Below, in pieces: positions 46,564 through 61,700 of a stretch of 64,000 nt of DNA. The position numbers and the translations under genes are program-made. The notes under the pieces are model-generated. The model was not told where the DNA came from. It searched no databases and saw only the letters and a program-made list of their open reading frames with translations. How positions within the stretch are numbered: the stretch's first letter is position 1; the number at the start of each line of letters is the position of its first letter. The DNA comes from Apteryx mantelli (lineage: Eukaryota > Chordata > Aves > Apterygiformes > Apterygidae), in assembly GCF_036417845.1 (NCBI RefSeq), contig NC_089980.1:68570501-68634500 (forward strand). The letters are read 5' to 3'.

Positions 46564-46704
46564 CACACACACACACACAAACACACACACACAAACACAC
46601 ACACACAAACACACACACACAAACACACACACACACACACAAACACACACAAACAAACACACACAAACAAACACACACAAACAAACACACACAAACACAC
46701 AAAC
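46564..46704. repeat. Compound (AC)n/(AAAC)n array in intron 2
   Basis: About 140 bp of CA repeats are broken by AAAC units at regular positions. The interruptions lie 14 bp apart in most of the array, so there is a higher-order unit. Open frames of Cys/Val or Thr/His repeats across it are artefacts. Confidence 0.97.
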
Positions 46705-47406
46705 CCCATCTCTTTCATTACAGTGTTAGTTTTCGGTTGGTTTAGCTCCCTGAAGTAGCTCACCTCAGGGTCAGGTAAGTGCAAGCACAAAGGTAGTGCA
46801 AAGCACTAATCAGAGGGTGGAGGCAGCAGCTGACTTAGATTAATTGGAATTGTCACTGAGCTATAGCCTCAATTTGCAACAGGTAAGAATGCTGATAGTG
46901 CAGCAGTTATAGCAAACAGTGTATAAGCCTTCACAGCAACACTAGGTGAAGTGCAAAGTTTAGCAGTTGTTTTTTTTTTCCCCTGAAGTACTTCTATAAA
47001 ACTGGGGCTACAATATTTAACAGATTATTATTTACACAACCAAATGGTTTTATGTGCTGCTTATGAACCAGAAGCAAGTTACATTTTCCTATCACTCCTA
47101 TTTAAAACATCAAAGTTATTTTCATCAAAATGTAGACAAAAGTCAGCGGTCAAGAACACAGTATGTCAAACATTCCTACCTTGTTACTCATTAACCTGGG
47201 TAGCCACATGCAAGACTACAGCTTGAGAAAGATACTACAGGGGTATGGCTGGAGAGAGAGAACAAGAGAAAAAAGAGAACAAGAGAAAGGAGAGAACATG
47301 CATGTGTGCACAAGAGCATGCCTGAGCGAGAGCATTCTTTCAAAACCCCGTTACATTTAATGTAAAATAATACACTGATCAAATAATTGCTCAAGTTCAG
47401 GCAGCT

Positions 47407-47423
47407 GGGGGGGGGGGGGGGGG
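47407..47423. repeat. G17 homopolymer in intron 2
   Basis: An uninterrupted run of 17 G on the plus strand (C in the CNKSR3 transcript). It is the longest of about ten G or C homopolymers in the window. Confidence 0.97.
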
Positions 47424-50400
47424 AAAAGAAAAAGAGTGAGTTTAGCCAAAGCAGCACAGCAGTTGTGTCACAGCTGCCTTGGGGAGATCTACACCTCTGC
47501 TGTTGCCAAAGGGCAGTGTCACCTTCCCCTTCACAGTCATGCTCACATGCCACAGCATAGTGAGCTGGATCTGCTGGCTGATCCAACTGAAAACCAGCTT
47601 TGAGAAAAAAAATAAATAATAAAAATGGACTGAACACCTGTTCAAAAGCTGATTCAGCTCCCTGTCTGCCTGCATAAACACTAGCACTAATACAAGGCAC
47701 CGTCACAGCCACTAACTCTTGTTCTCTCACTTTTAAGAAAAATGCATTCCAAGGAATCCTCTCAAGTCTCAAATCTCTTAATGAACAGCACTAAATTTAA
47801 CTTGAGACCTCTAGAAAACTGAAATCTTATGTAGTAGTGCATACGCACGGTGCTTTTGACAAGTCATAGCCACAAAGACCTGTATCTACATATATGCAAG
47901 ACAAACAGTTTGGAATTTAAAGGGCCTTTGTACATTCTAGGTCAATTTTGCAAGTACCTTTTACAGGGATGACAATATTAAGAATTTTATAGAACACTCA
48001 TGTAATTACTTGGTAGGATGATCTTGTGGTATGATATATTTTGCTCCGCTGCAAATGTGCTTGCAGAATGTTACTACCAGTGAAATTACCAAAGCACACA
48101 AAGCAAAAAAGTGTGTTCTTTTCCTTTTCAAAAAAAAATTGCTTACAAACCAAAATCTCTTCCTTCTAAACACAAGGAAAGTCAGCTGCTTTTTTTTTTT
48201 TTAATTCCAGATTCTCCCATCATACAGTGTAGTTAAAAGTTCAAAAACCTAATCCAAAGAACACATTCAAAGTGAAACTATTTGTATACCATTTCCTGTT
48301 AATGCTTGCATTGTTTTATCTTTACTAAGCCCAAACAGACACATCTACTCATCAAGAAATGATCAGTAAGAATTCACCACTGCTTTAGATGCTTTTTGTC
48401 CCAACTACTTCACTGAGAAAGCTTACTTTCTGGATCCCTGCCCCTGCTGTTGTGGTTTAGCATGAGTTTAAAAAGCAAAAGCATGTATGTATGTTTGTTT
48501 GCTTTCCTCTCCCCCAAATACTTCAGTTGACTAAGGAATGTCTTCCTCTCACCTCTTCTCTCCCCCAAGCAAATATTGTCATATTTCCTCACCATTTTGC
48601 ACCAAAAAGTTGGAGACTCAAGTCGATGCATTTTTCCCCTCTGGGGAATTCAGTTTCCTTAACATGTCTTCTAAATTCCTGAAATAAAAGCCTTCACCAC
48701 CTGTTCAGAAAAGTTTATTAGACGAGCTCAAGAGCAACAGAGATGCACACTCATAGGTAACTTTCACCTTTTATCTTTGAGTACACTCTTTCTCACTGCC
48801 TCTTCAGCTGCAGCTTTGCTGCATGTGTTAATGCTAAGAAAAGATAAGGGAACACTGCCTAACAACCAAAACAGCTAAAGACATGAGTACACAAGGTACT
48901 GTTCAAGTGCCTGAAGGAAACTGAGAAAGATGCATTCACTTTAATCTTTCAGCTATATTGGCTCTAGAAAATGTTTACTGCAGCAACAAACATTGTAAAT
49001 TGCAGACATGTCATTTTCAGCTTGATAGTGTAGCAGAATTCATGTCATAAAGAGGGCTCTATCTCTGTAAAGTCTAAAAATTTGTATTTGTGTCCTTTCT
49101 CAGGGCACACACTACCTGCACACTGTACCTTTTCCATTGACATGATGAGGCTGGAAAGTTCTCTAAGGTCAATGCTTTGAAAAAAGTTACCATGTCAGGA
49201 GACAGATGCTCCAAAACCAGCTATTTCCACTGCCTTTAGGGACTCAAGAGCTCTTGCAGTGTGAGGGAACCAAAACACCTATCTGAAAGAGGCTCAGCTG
49301 AAAGAAAACCCTTCAAGGAAAAACTGGACAAAAAGTGAAATTTTCTCCAGGATGGGGGAACCCATCAAAAAAACACCATAACCTTTCCCCCCATTGCAAG
49401 AACAAGAGCTTTCAAAAGTTGACCTCAAGCTGACCTGGACAATGCCACACTTCCACTGTGTGAACTAAAGGAATAGTGAAAATCACTAAAGAAAGAGTCT
49501 TTCACACTGTCTTTGCTTTTTAATTCAAAGTCCCCAAATTAAGGGAAATTACACCAAAAAAGGTATCAATACCCATATCCATTTTCAGAAAACTTTTACA
49601 CAGATGGAAAAAGGAAATTTCATCCTCTCACACAAAAAGTGAGCCAGCAAAATAAAAAATTGGCTGTCACTAGAACTGAAAACTCACCACTCCCACAGGA
49701 ACAAAAATCAACATTGACTTTCTACAGCAATTCCTTTCCTAAAATTCCAAGGGAAGGGACATCAAGAAGGTGACAAAGGGCATAGCTAGAACACAGGAAT
49801 TCTTCCTCCACCTCTTGCAAGAGAACAAGGACATTTCAGATATATGAACTCTGTCTAATGCGTTAACTTGAACTGCTTTTCACAACGGATTTCCAGAAAC
49901 GACTCTGAGGTCAAAACTTCTGTCTACAAAGGAAATTAGAAGGAAATTGTAGGAGATAAAACACAGCTTTAGGTTCTGGTAGTCATCCAGCTTTGTTCGT
50001 TTTATTCTAATATTTTAAAAAGTAAGATGAAAAAAGTGCCTTCAGGGGCTGCCACATCCATTACTTCAGTCAAGACTGTATACAGCATGCAGTACATTTT
50101 CTAATTCACCAGACTCCTTCATTCACCTGACAGATTATCCCCTCCCACAGCATGAATTGCATTTCAGGCTAATTCAGTTCTTATTAGATTTGCAAATTAA
50201 ATGTTAAAAAAAAGTTGATATATCAAATATTGAAGAGCAAATAAAAGGTTCTGTGATGTAAGCATAATTCTTCAGGAAGCATTTCAGGTTATATGCAGCT
50301 ATTTTATTAAACACACCTCCTTCAGTACGGGCTATCCAATTTGTTCTTGGTTTATAAAGTACAGATGATCTCCATAGCACCTTTCTGCAGCAAAAAAAGC

Positions 50401-51226
50401 ATGTATCACATGGGCAATAAAGACTCTCCATTTTAAGAAGAATATGCTCCGTGCTGCAAGCCTTGCATAATGAATGGAATGCAGGGCAGTAATGGCAAAA
50501 GCACTGCAGGCCATTCTTTCCCACCATTCTCAGTGATGTAATTGTATATACCTCTGGCGGTCACTCATTGCATACATCAAACATGTTTTCAAGAGTGTGC
50601 CCAAACCTTGGCTTTTAAATAAAGCCTTTACTGATGATGCTGCAGAGCAAAATAATCTGAAATATATTTATTCTTTTCAGAGTATGTTTGTGTTAAAAAT
50701 ACCTGCGCAGTTATACATCAGGAGTAAGGTAGAGGGACAGCTTAAGTTTCAAATACAGAGAGTTGAACTCACTCTGTAACTAAGTTAACAAAACATTCCT
50801 CAATTAACATATTTCTTCACTTTGCTTGTAGACTACAGAATTGCTAAACCCACCTCAACTGATGCAAGCAACCATTCAACGGCTGTCATTTCAAGAGCAT
50901 ATCTTATTTTCTATGACAAATTCACTTCACTCAGTAGCAATTTTAATCACTCTATTCACTAACAGGAATCACAAGATCTAACAATGCTCCCCGAACAGCT
51001 TCTTTCCTTAGAAGTGCAACCAAAGAAATCAGTGTTGCCTCTTACCAGGAAAGGAGCAAGAGCTACTAACACATAGCTTACCACAATTAAACAAATTCAT
51101 ATTGTTTTCTTTTCGTATGACGTGTAACAGAAAAAGTAAGACAGGTACACTGTTTTTATAAGATTTGCCTTAGCTATTCACAAACACACCCTTTAAGGAA
51201 TTCTTTATGCCTCTGTTCACCATTTA

Positions 51227-51478
<252 letters not shown>

Positions 51479-51790
51479 TTAAAACAAACAAAAAACTATG
51501 CAAGGCACAAATGGCAAGTGCAAACAATATATGTAGTGCCAGATTATGAACGAAATTTGCAGTCAGACTGAAGACTGTAAGTTGCACCACAAGGGCACAG
51601 AAATGGAGCATGTAGGTTTTGGGGATCTTTGGGTCACCTAACCCAATGCACGACCCCCTTGCTTCTTGTGGAGCAAGCTAAAAGCAGGGAAAGACATCTC
51701 TCCAGTGTCAGCATAGGTAAAGCTAGCAGGGACATAGATGGACTCAGCTATCAGATTAACCCAAACCCTGAGGGCAACCAAACCAATTAA

Positions 51791-51792
51791 AA

Positions 51793-51828
<36 letters not shown>
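51791..51828. repeat. A-run and (AG)n microsatellite in intron 1
   Basis: An A run is followed by about 13 AG units, with further GA-rich sequence to about 51855. Confidence 0.95.
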
Positions 51829-51832
<4 letters not shown>

Positions 51833-54800
51833 AAAAAGGAAAGAGAGAGAGAGAAATGTAACAGGGAAAGAAAGAACAGAGACCTTGCCCAAAGCCTAGT
51901 TAAACAAAACAAGAAAACCCACAGCTCCCATCCACACACATATAAGAGGGCTCAATGATGAGAGGAAAAGGGAACAACAATTAAAGCAATCAAAATGATG
52001 TTTGGTTTGGGTCTTGTTACTCCCTTGATTTATGAGGCTCTGTAACTTCCTGAATCAGCCATTCTTTCCCCTTTGCTAAGGGTTAAAGACATACGTCAAT
52101 AACAAATCTAATTTACTTTTGCTTTTACAAAGTATTTTTAAAACCTTTTAGAGCATTGCATTTGTCACATCAATATCCTTGCTTTATATTGCAATTATAT
52201 GATCCTGTTTTCTACAGTATTTCTCCCACTTTGTTACTGCACACAAGGTCCTTAGGAGCAGAGGAAATGAGTAAAAGACAAGAAAATAGGATTAACACAC
52301 CAAGTCTAGTTAAATGAATGAAATAAAATGAAGGAGAGAAATGCTTTCTCTAATCAGTTTAAGCAACAATCTAGGTGAAAACATTTGGATGGATGTGTTA
52401 TTTTAAACATGATGGGATGGTTTTAATGCCCTATTCCACTTCAACATAGCATATAAATAAAACATTAGCCAGAGCAAAAGAAACACCCAAATTAGGTCAG
52501 TTTTATACAAATACATCAAGTTCATTGATAATAGCTGACACAAGCAAAAATTCAGATTACATATTTGACATCTACTTTGTAGCAGCCACAACAACTATAT
52601 TGTTTGACCAGTTTAATAAAATCGAACCCATAACTGCATAAAGGATGTTTACCCCACTACATTTGCTAAAAAGGAAGCCATCAAGATGGACAGGATGTTG
52701 AATGCTACAGATGAGAAACACTAATCACATCCTGAACTAAAAGGAAAGGAGAAACAGAAGACAAGCACCCAGTACAACTTATCAAGCTGCTGTAGGAGCC
52801 TGAAAAACAAACACTCTCAGCACAGGCAACAGCCAAGCAAACATTCAAGACAAATTAAAAGCGGAGTTTTGAGAGTCACATGAAACATATTCATTTCATA
52901 ACAGCAGCACATAAAGTCACTACTGCCTGTAGTGTCTAGCCATAGGAAATCTATAGATTAGGAACTCCCAAAGACACAGGCTAACTTTAATACATATCAC
53001 CTGCCTTTATAACATTAACTAAGAAATTAATAAGGACAGACACCCTGGCACTTAGTCAACCCTTTACATGACGCGTGCAAGCTTCATTGTTGCAATACAT
53101 CAAAATCCAGCTGAACAAGCTTGACTCCACATGCAGAGCTACTGATGTACACAACTTGATATTTAAGCATAATTATGTATGTGAAAACCCACATATAAGA
53201 CCAGCACAGTCTCCCAGGGCTACAGTAATTCAGGGTGCACTCTTTCCTTCCCATCTGTCTTGGCGAGTCCTCACAAATTTTGAAAACTGAACCCAGTGTT
53301 CTCTTTCGCACAGGCACCAAATTCTCCCTTAGGTGATACAAACTCTTTTCCCAGGAAAAATAACAAGAGATCTGGCCTTCATTGTTTAACAATTTATTTT
53401 TTCAAAACAAATTCTCAACTGAGGCTGACACACAGTGCACATATTTGGCATTCCCAAATTTTTAATGCTGTCTTGCAGACCACTGTTTCCCATCATTTGC
53501 CATTGTAAGCCCATAGTTTCCATTACAAATTGCACAAACACCTAAAATAAAACACTATTTAGCATGCTATAAAGTTCTCATTTGATAAGTTTCTTAGAAA
53601 ATTAGTGTTGCTTTTGCCTTCTATCCATTATGTTTGTTGACCCAACTCTCTAGACTTTTATTCTGCGTTAAAACACGAGACTCTTCGATGTATACATCCT
53701 CCCAATTAATATAACTGTGGCTTTCAGTTTACTTATGCTTTTTTATTCATGCTTGTCTGTTCTCAAGTATCTATTATAATTAAACAGCTACATCTAAAAT
53801 GCATTTTTCACAGGAGTCCTTAAAAACAGTACTTCTGTGATCACCCCATAAGACTGTATTTTGTAAAGTAAAACATTACAAAAATCACACAAATGTTTAT
53901 TCAAAATAGTCAATACAGAGGCACAGCTATTCAGACAGAAACTTATTTAGGATTAAGTGACCAAAGCCATTAAAAAACAGGGAGTGAAGATGGAGAAAAC
54001 CCACACACTTATGGCAAGCATTCACTAATGGCTTAAGATGAGTTTACTTAACACTAGTTTTGTTATTATTTTTACTAAGAAACATATGGAAAATCTTAAA
54101 CATTTTAATTCAGATTGCAACAGATTTATAGGCTATTGTTTAATTTTTCATCATATGAATGAAATGTTTAAGCATCGTATGCAAGCCAAAAAATCGTATT
54201 TCCCCCAAGGGGAAAAAGGAGAAGCGAGGAAAAGAGGACTCATAAATCAGTTCAACAACAACAAAAAAAACCCTGAATAGTATTTAAGTAATGTTTAAAA
54301 GTCAGCCTTCAAATACCATTGGCAATCTATATATATTGCTCATTTTTTTACTTCTTCCAAACATCTTGATTCTTTCAAGGTATTTTATTTGTGAACTTCA
54401 CAGTCTCCTGTAGACTTGGTATTGCCCATCAGCAAAGTCTGGATATTTTTGAGAAACCTAGAGGAATTAAAAACTATATAAAGCAGTCTACATTAGTGAG
54501 AAAGACTTTCCCACATGCCAGGTCATTTTCAACACAGTTCACAACAGGACAGTGGCATCCAAAGGCTACACAGGATGCATCTATCTTCTAATAAGAAAAG
54601 AACTTAATACTTGCTCAGAGGTTAAACAGATCAGGCAAACTAAAAGCCTGCTGGAAGTCAGACTACTTTGTGATTTATTCTGTAATAGTCTAGGCCAAAT
54701 TCTGAATTGTGTTATCAATGATGCGGCTGAGAAATAAATACAGTATGTTCACTAGTGTAAATTCAGACTTATATCAACATAAATTAGAAAATTATTAGCA

Positions 54801-57800
54801 GATTCAAGCAAGAAAACAGTTTTTTATTATTTCTGGAGAAAAAATGCAATTAAGGCACTGACATTGGAAAAGACACCTATACTCATCTCTTTACCCTCTC
54901 AAGAGTTCTCTTGAAGTCTAAATTAACCTTTTTTTTATATCCAAAGTGTGTTTTAAAAGCATTTATAATGTCTCAATTGCATGTGAGAAATCTTTGTGTT
55001 GTACTTAGCACATACAAGAAAGCCAGGCATGAAAGATAACTATGTAAGTAGGAACGATGTTATTAGAATATATGGAGGAAGATGAAAATAGAAATACCAG
55101 TTGCAATATGCTACCCAAGTTTTACAACAATAGGCACAATGATTCTGCCGCCCCCCCCCCCCCACAAAACAAACAAACAAACAAAAACCCCAAACCACTA
55201 ATCTGGTTAGTGTTATTTGTATCATGAAAACCTTTTGAGGAACAGCAGTGTAATTTGTACAAAATTCCCTCCCCAGTTTTGGCAGGTGTAGAGATGTGCA
55301 ATAGATCCTAAGAACTGTCTAGACTTCTCTGTCTAAAATAACCTTCCATCACCACACAAAGCATCCTAGAGGATATTCAATACCTTGTATTCATGCAAAA
55401 ACATTAGGACAATGCCTACACTTACAGATTTCACACCGATACTAATCTTGGTCTGTTTTTAAGATTAAGGAAGTTATGTTAAATAAGAATTGAGGGGGTG
55501 AGGGGAAAAAAAAAAAACAACTTCAGGGGGAAATGGGGGGGGGGGGGCCTTGGGTCCTAGCAATAACTATCAGTTTACTATTCAGAGAGAATTAAAACAT
55601 TTCTACTGCTGATAAAATTCAGCCATTCAGCACTGAGTAATTGCATTCTTTTTGACCAATTTCTGTGCTGAACCATTATCAGCTAATTTATCTACAATGA
55701 AGCAATAAATCCAGTTAGCCAATGTATTAGGTCCCAAATCAGCTGACTCACCTTTTTCATTTTCCTCCCTCTGGTCCCACTCTTCCTTACTCTCTTCCCC
55801 GGTCCTGATCACACAGTCCAACACCCCACCTTTTTTGGGGGGAGGGGGAAGGAGGGGGACGTTGACTGGGAAAAGAGCTGGGGAAGAGAGGGGGAGTGAA
55901 AGGTAGAAGGTGACTGGGGTCATTTCTGCTAGTTCAGCAACTTGAATAGACTTTCAGCATTGCTCGTAAAATACCCAAGTTGGTACTAGGACACAGGAGG
56001 AGCACAAGCCATGTGAACCGAGGAAGGACTCAAAGTAAAAGACCTTCCCCTTTGTATAACACCAAGCTGATGGATCATGACACCTCACCTCAAGGAATTA
56101 TAGCCTCATCATTATAAACATGTACTCAATCTCTTCTCTGTTGGGTGACTAAATCTAAGAGCAGCTGATGTCCCCAGAGAGCACTAGGGTGCAGCTATTT
56201 CCCTGAGCCAGTCAAGGAGATACATAGGACCATGGATAGCAGCCTAGATTGGGCTCCTGAAATCCCTTCTTTTGTCTCATCACTTTAAAACACCCCAAGC
56301 GTTGTAACATGGCAAGTACCCAACCTTCACAGCCAAGAAAGTCACTCATTCTGACCCCCACTTCAAAATCCACTCAGTTGCCACCTTTAGTCTTGAAAGG
56401 CAGTCCTTGCACACACCTGCTTCAACCCACTCTCCCCAGCTTTGAAAGGTCATCAAATCTTTGACATATTCCACGGTTTAATAGCACCATTATACTATCA
56501 TTTATATTTCACATCATTTTTATAACTGTTATTGTGGTAGCTTCTTCCCTTCATTTCCTCCACCTATTTCCAGGACTGAAAGGAATTAATACAAGAGAAA
56601 GCAGGAGGAAATCAATGCAGTGAAAGAACATTAATGAATACCAAAAAAGTTACTTCATCAGAAGTGGATGAACCAGGACCTGAGAAGGCAGACAAAAAAA
56701 AGGGCCAAGAAATACTGCAAGACAGCAGTGAAAAGCTAAAACAGCTCAGCAGAACATGAACAGGGTAAAGACGCACAACAAATTGAAAAACAAGTTCAAG
56801 AGAAAAAAAGACATCAAACAGTTAGCTTTAATACAGACACGTTCAGTGCAGTGGGAATGCTGTTCCACTGTAACATACATCACGGCTGACATTCTCCTCT
56901 TGCAGTATTACAGACAAATGGAGCCAGGCATGATTTTAGCAAACAAAGGAATTGAAATTCCTTTAAAAAAAAGATAAGGTATGATGAGAGATGAATCTAA
57001 AGCAGCCAATGGAAACTTAAGTCAGTAATAATTTGAGTCTGGGTAAGAAATGACTCTTTAGTGCCCATACCCCTGATTACTTGGAGGCTGTCATGTTTGT
57101 TTTAGTATTTATCTTTATGTAAGTTTTCAAAATAAAACAGTCTAGTTATCGGTGTCAGCCATTTATAGGGGAGAGAGGAAAGCTCAAAGGGATTACTTTG
57201 TCATGAAAAGAATTGCCTATTGTACAAAGATAAAACCTCCTCCTCTTTCAACGTATAATCCAAACAGTTTCACAATCACTCATAGCACAGTTACCATCTG
57301 AAGTCTCAATCACAAAAAAAAGCAGCAGAATTAAAGAGCAAGAGCAGCTCATTATCAGCATCCTAAAGTCTGCTGCATAAAACAGCTCATCTATAAAATA
57401 ATTTCTCCTCATATAGGCAATTTGAAGCAACTCTTCCAAATTTCTGTTTGATCATCCACATCCTAACCAAGCAGGCATGGTCTGCTGCCTCACCAGGAAT
57501 TAGGTCTAGCTTTGCCGAGTACAGACACTGCCTAGAACAGCAAGAAGTGGTACAAAAGCTTCTTGTCCGCTCCCTTGCCTTCACGCAGAGATGGAACCAG
57601 GGAAATTGCTCGCCTCTCCCTGCCAGCAGCAACGCAAAGGGCAGTTCTCTCATGAAGGTCATACCAGGACAGAGGGAAAGGTCGAAACCTTCAGCTGTGA
57701 AAATGAATGCCTTAGTGTCCCCCTCTGTAATCCCCAATAACTGACAGTTGCACAGAAAGCCTTTTGCAACACGTTCCTATTTTCAGTATTTACGACTAAT

Positions 57801-58729
57801 GTATTTGGCCTGTAAAATGAGACTAAATACATATGCATTCACACTGCTCCAAAATAAATCCATTCAGTTAGCCTTAAAAAAAAAAAGCAAAACTGAAAGC
57901 TTTGCCTTGTAACAAAGAACTGGTGGGTAAATATGGATTGTAAACCATCGCTACCAGAAGTGCTACAGAAACTGTGTTTAACCTTCAGTCCCTTTGACAG
58001 AGACACAATCTCAGAAAGCACAGTGACAGGCCTGTCAACACTTATCTTCCAGTCCTACCTACAAAGTCAGTGTTTAAGACCATTCCAGGAACCCCCGTTA
58101 TCATGCTCCAAGCTGTGCATTTGAGGATAACTACAGGCTTCAATGCTTCACAGGGTAAATCATAATATAAAATATACTAAGGAAGAGTCAAAATAGCTGT
58201 TGTTCACATGCTTGCTGACCCCTTCAAAGAACTCCTGTAAGTTTGCAGAGCAAGACCTCTCTCTACAGTAACTAGTATGACCTACTTGGATTTCCCTCAC
58301 CAGAGATTTCAGGAAACTAAGCAGACACGAGGTAAGGGATAGAGGAGTCTTTAGAGAAGACAAGACTGCAGGGAGGAGAAAGATTATGATACAGGCCTAT
58401 AAAAATCACAAGTGGCACAGAAAAAGGGAAGGAGAACCTACTATATACATTGTTTCTTCCAACACAAGAATTAACAGAGAGCAAATAAAGCTAGCATGGG
58501 AGAGGTCCTAACAAGCAATAGAGCAGCTCTGCACAAAGCAGGATGCAGTGAATGTTAAAAGTCCACATGGGTTCCAGGGAAGGTGAACAGGTTCATGAAA
58601 GAAAAAAACACCGAAACCATGTCCAGCTCAGAAACGCTCAACTAGAAATGGCTGAAGGCTAGAAGAAGCCTACACAAGGGTATACACAAAATAATACCTC
58701 TCCTACAACCCTCCTTATGCATCCTTTTT

Positions 58730-58790
58730 GGCAAACAGGCACAGGACAGGAGACTGGGCTAGATCGCACAGGACACTGGCCTTCCACATC
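58730..58790 (+). mobile_element. Possible CR1 3'-end remnant in intron 1
   Basis: The string aggagactgggctagatcg and its surroundings resemble the CR1 terminal motif seen at 25780-25862, but the match is short and diverged. Confidence 0.35.
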
Positions 58791-61700
58791 CACAGCACCA
58801 TGCGCAGATGGCTGCTTCCTCTTAATCACTTTTACTTTAAGACTTAAAAACTGCTACCTCTTCACTATCCAAAATCAGTATTCTTGTTAATATTTACTGT
58901 AACAGTAGCACAAGATTTTCCCCAAAACACAAAAGCTGAATATGGGGGGGGGGGAGAAAAAAGCTGAATACTTAATATTGAATCATGATATCAATTTAAG
59001 CAGAAGATACAGGCAAAGTTTCTACACACCGGTTAAAAAACACACACACATAGAGTAAAAACAGACCCTAGTAATAGTAGGAAACAGACAGTCATGAATC
59101 ACACAGCTGCTCTTGTGGGTTGTAATCCAGCTTGAGATATTAACAGTGACTGGGAAATTGCAAGAGTCGATTAATTTAGAAACTGCACCTTCAGTTGAAA
59201 ATAAGTCTCCCGAACTTGCACTAGAAGTGCAAAAATACATTTGACCCAAGTAGATGGTAGTATACAATAAATTTTGAAATAAAAGCAATTCTGTAATAAA
59301 TGAAAACATTAACAACAACAAAAAAAAACCCACAAGGTTTATTTCCAAAGTCATCTCAGTTAAAACTCAAAGTTTATTTCTCTCTCTTTTATCTCTCTTT
59401 TTAATGGCTCATTTGCAGGGAACTGATGAGAAGATCAGGGAAGGGGGGCAAGGAAAGTTAATTCCACTATTTTCTATAGGGGTTTTCTTGTTGTGGCATA
59501 GCTTTAAGGCTTTAAATTAAAAAGAAAATTAAAATGTGAAGCTATAGAAATTGAAAAGTGAATTGTGCTACCATGCCATGTTTCTAAAAAAACAGACACA
59601 GCATACTGAAATACATACTTAACTAGAAAAACCTTTCTTTATAAAACAGATACAAGCATGAAGGCATAGACCAATCATGTCATACTTTACTACACTGAAA
59701 ACTAAAATCACAATGCCACCACAACAATGACAGAAACTAAGGACTTTTTCAAGTCGGTAGAACGTTCCCTCTAGACATGAAGAGGTGGACAATACCAAGA
59801 GAAAAATCTATTGTTATATTCCTTCCTATCTGAAGAGGGATGGGTCAGAACACATGTATATTCATGTTTTCCATCAGCAGAGCTGGACTGGACATCTGTA
59901 TACAGCTGTGGTTCTCTGTTGCACATACTAGGCTACATCCACTTTGGCCAGGCTTTACTACCATCCTGCTAGCTAAGCTCAGTTACTTTTTGATATAATA
60001 CAGTTGATTTTATCTCTGAATATTAGGCCAAATAAGTATTATTTGGCTTCTAAATTTGAAATTTTGACTCAACTGAGAGGAAGAGTGAAGAGGTGAGAGA
60101 TCCTCTCAGTAAGGATTTACCACTCAAACCTAGGCAGCCAGACCCTTCAGTGCAACAGTAAATATCCATCTTGAGAAAATGAGCTTGCAGGAAGGAAGAA
60201 TAGGAATTACAAACAAGGGCTCACATACCCAGACCTCAAACAGCTGGCAGCACAATATCTTGCTGGCAGTTTAACTGTAACTCTTCTCTAATCCCAGACA
60301 CCACCAGAACAGGACTGCTGACCAGAGAAAGACAGATGCAATAGGCAAAGATGAACAAAGAAAAGGAGAAAACTATGATACACATCATTTTTTCCTGCTC
60401 ATTGTGGTGTATACTGTCTGTCCACAAAGAGGATAAAGTTTCATGAGAGAAGTAGCTTCACACAATATAACACTCATTCCTTGGTTTCCTCTCTTTTAAG
60501 AATCAACTACGTCATTCACTGACCAGCTACATTTGGCGAAAGCAATCCTTCCGTGCTTTAATGCATGTTGTTTGACAAACTTAATAAATTAGATGAAAGC
60601 AGAGCATATCCATATATTCTTTGCAGGTAGATCTGGCACTTTAAGTTTCAGCAAAAACTTACTATGAAAGTCAACATTCAGTAAATGCATGCAAAACACA
60701 TTAAAATAGAGAACACACCTGCACTGGGCAGACAAGCCCAAATAGTTTCCTGGCCAACACCACAAGATATCTTCAGGGACACTATTGACAACATCCTCCC
60801 TGACTTTACAGTAAAACAAATATCCTATTTGTGGCAAGATGCAGCTCTCATTCATTCCCTAGGTATACTACGGAATGAACCAGGCAACACAAATCAAATA
60901 AAATGGCAGTATATTGCAGCTCTGCTGAGGCATTTCTAGAGCTTCTATTTAATTGACATTTGTTGCTCTAGTAGCACCTAAGAATGACTATAAAGTCCAA
61001 ACTGAAACAAGAAAACACCTCTTTGCTGAATATACCAATACGCACAAACACATGCACATTTGTCTGTTGGTTGCATTTAAAATAGCTGCAGTTAAATGGG
61101 TTTAGAATGACTAACAGCAGTGTCACTGACAGGGAAGCACTTCCAGGCAGTATGACACAGACCTTGTTGTTCTTTTTCGCCCCAAGTTTTTGTTACTACT
61201 TTATCTACCAATCAATTTCTCCCTGTAGAAAGGGATTTTAAACCCACAGAGTCCAAATACGATGTTGCCACATACTGTAATAGACTACTGCAACTTCACA
61301 TAAATTCACACTTAACTGCTACTAAAAGAAAATGTTCTTTAACTATTTTACTTAAACTCTTCTGACACCAATCACACCCAGTGAACATATCCCTACTGTT
61401 CTGTCAAAACCTAAAAAAACCCATTTTGCTTGTAAAGACATGACCGACAGTGTCAGCAAATATGGGACGTTTAGCATGGTAAAAGAATAATCACGCAGTG
61501 TGGCTTTAAAGTCACAGTCTTGCATTAAGGAAAGTTAAATAAGAAGGCTTTCCTGAGTGATAGATGCAACAGAATTTAAAAGGTCTAAAACACTGTCAAA
61601 CCCTTCCTATACTGTGCAGAATTCTCTTCTACATTCTTTTTGTTGCTTGTAACTAAGGTCCGTAACTGATCTAAAAGTGCTGTTTCCACAGGACACCAAC

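Noticed and set aside
46372-46790. Cys/Val-rich and Thr/His-rich open frames
   Set aside because: They are translations of the CA/AAAC microsatellite.
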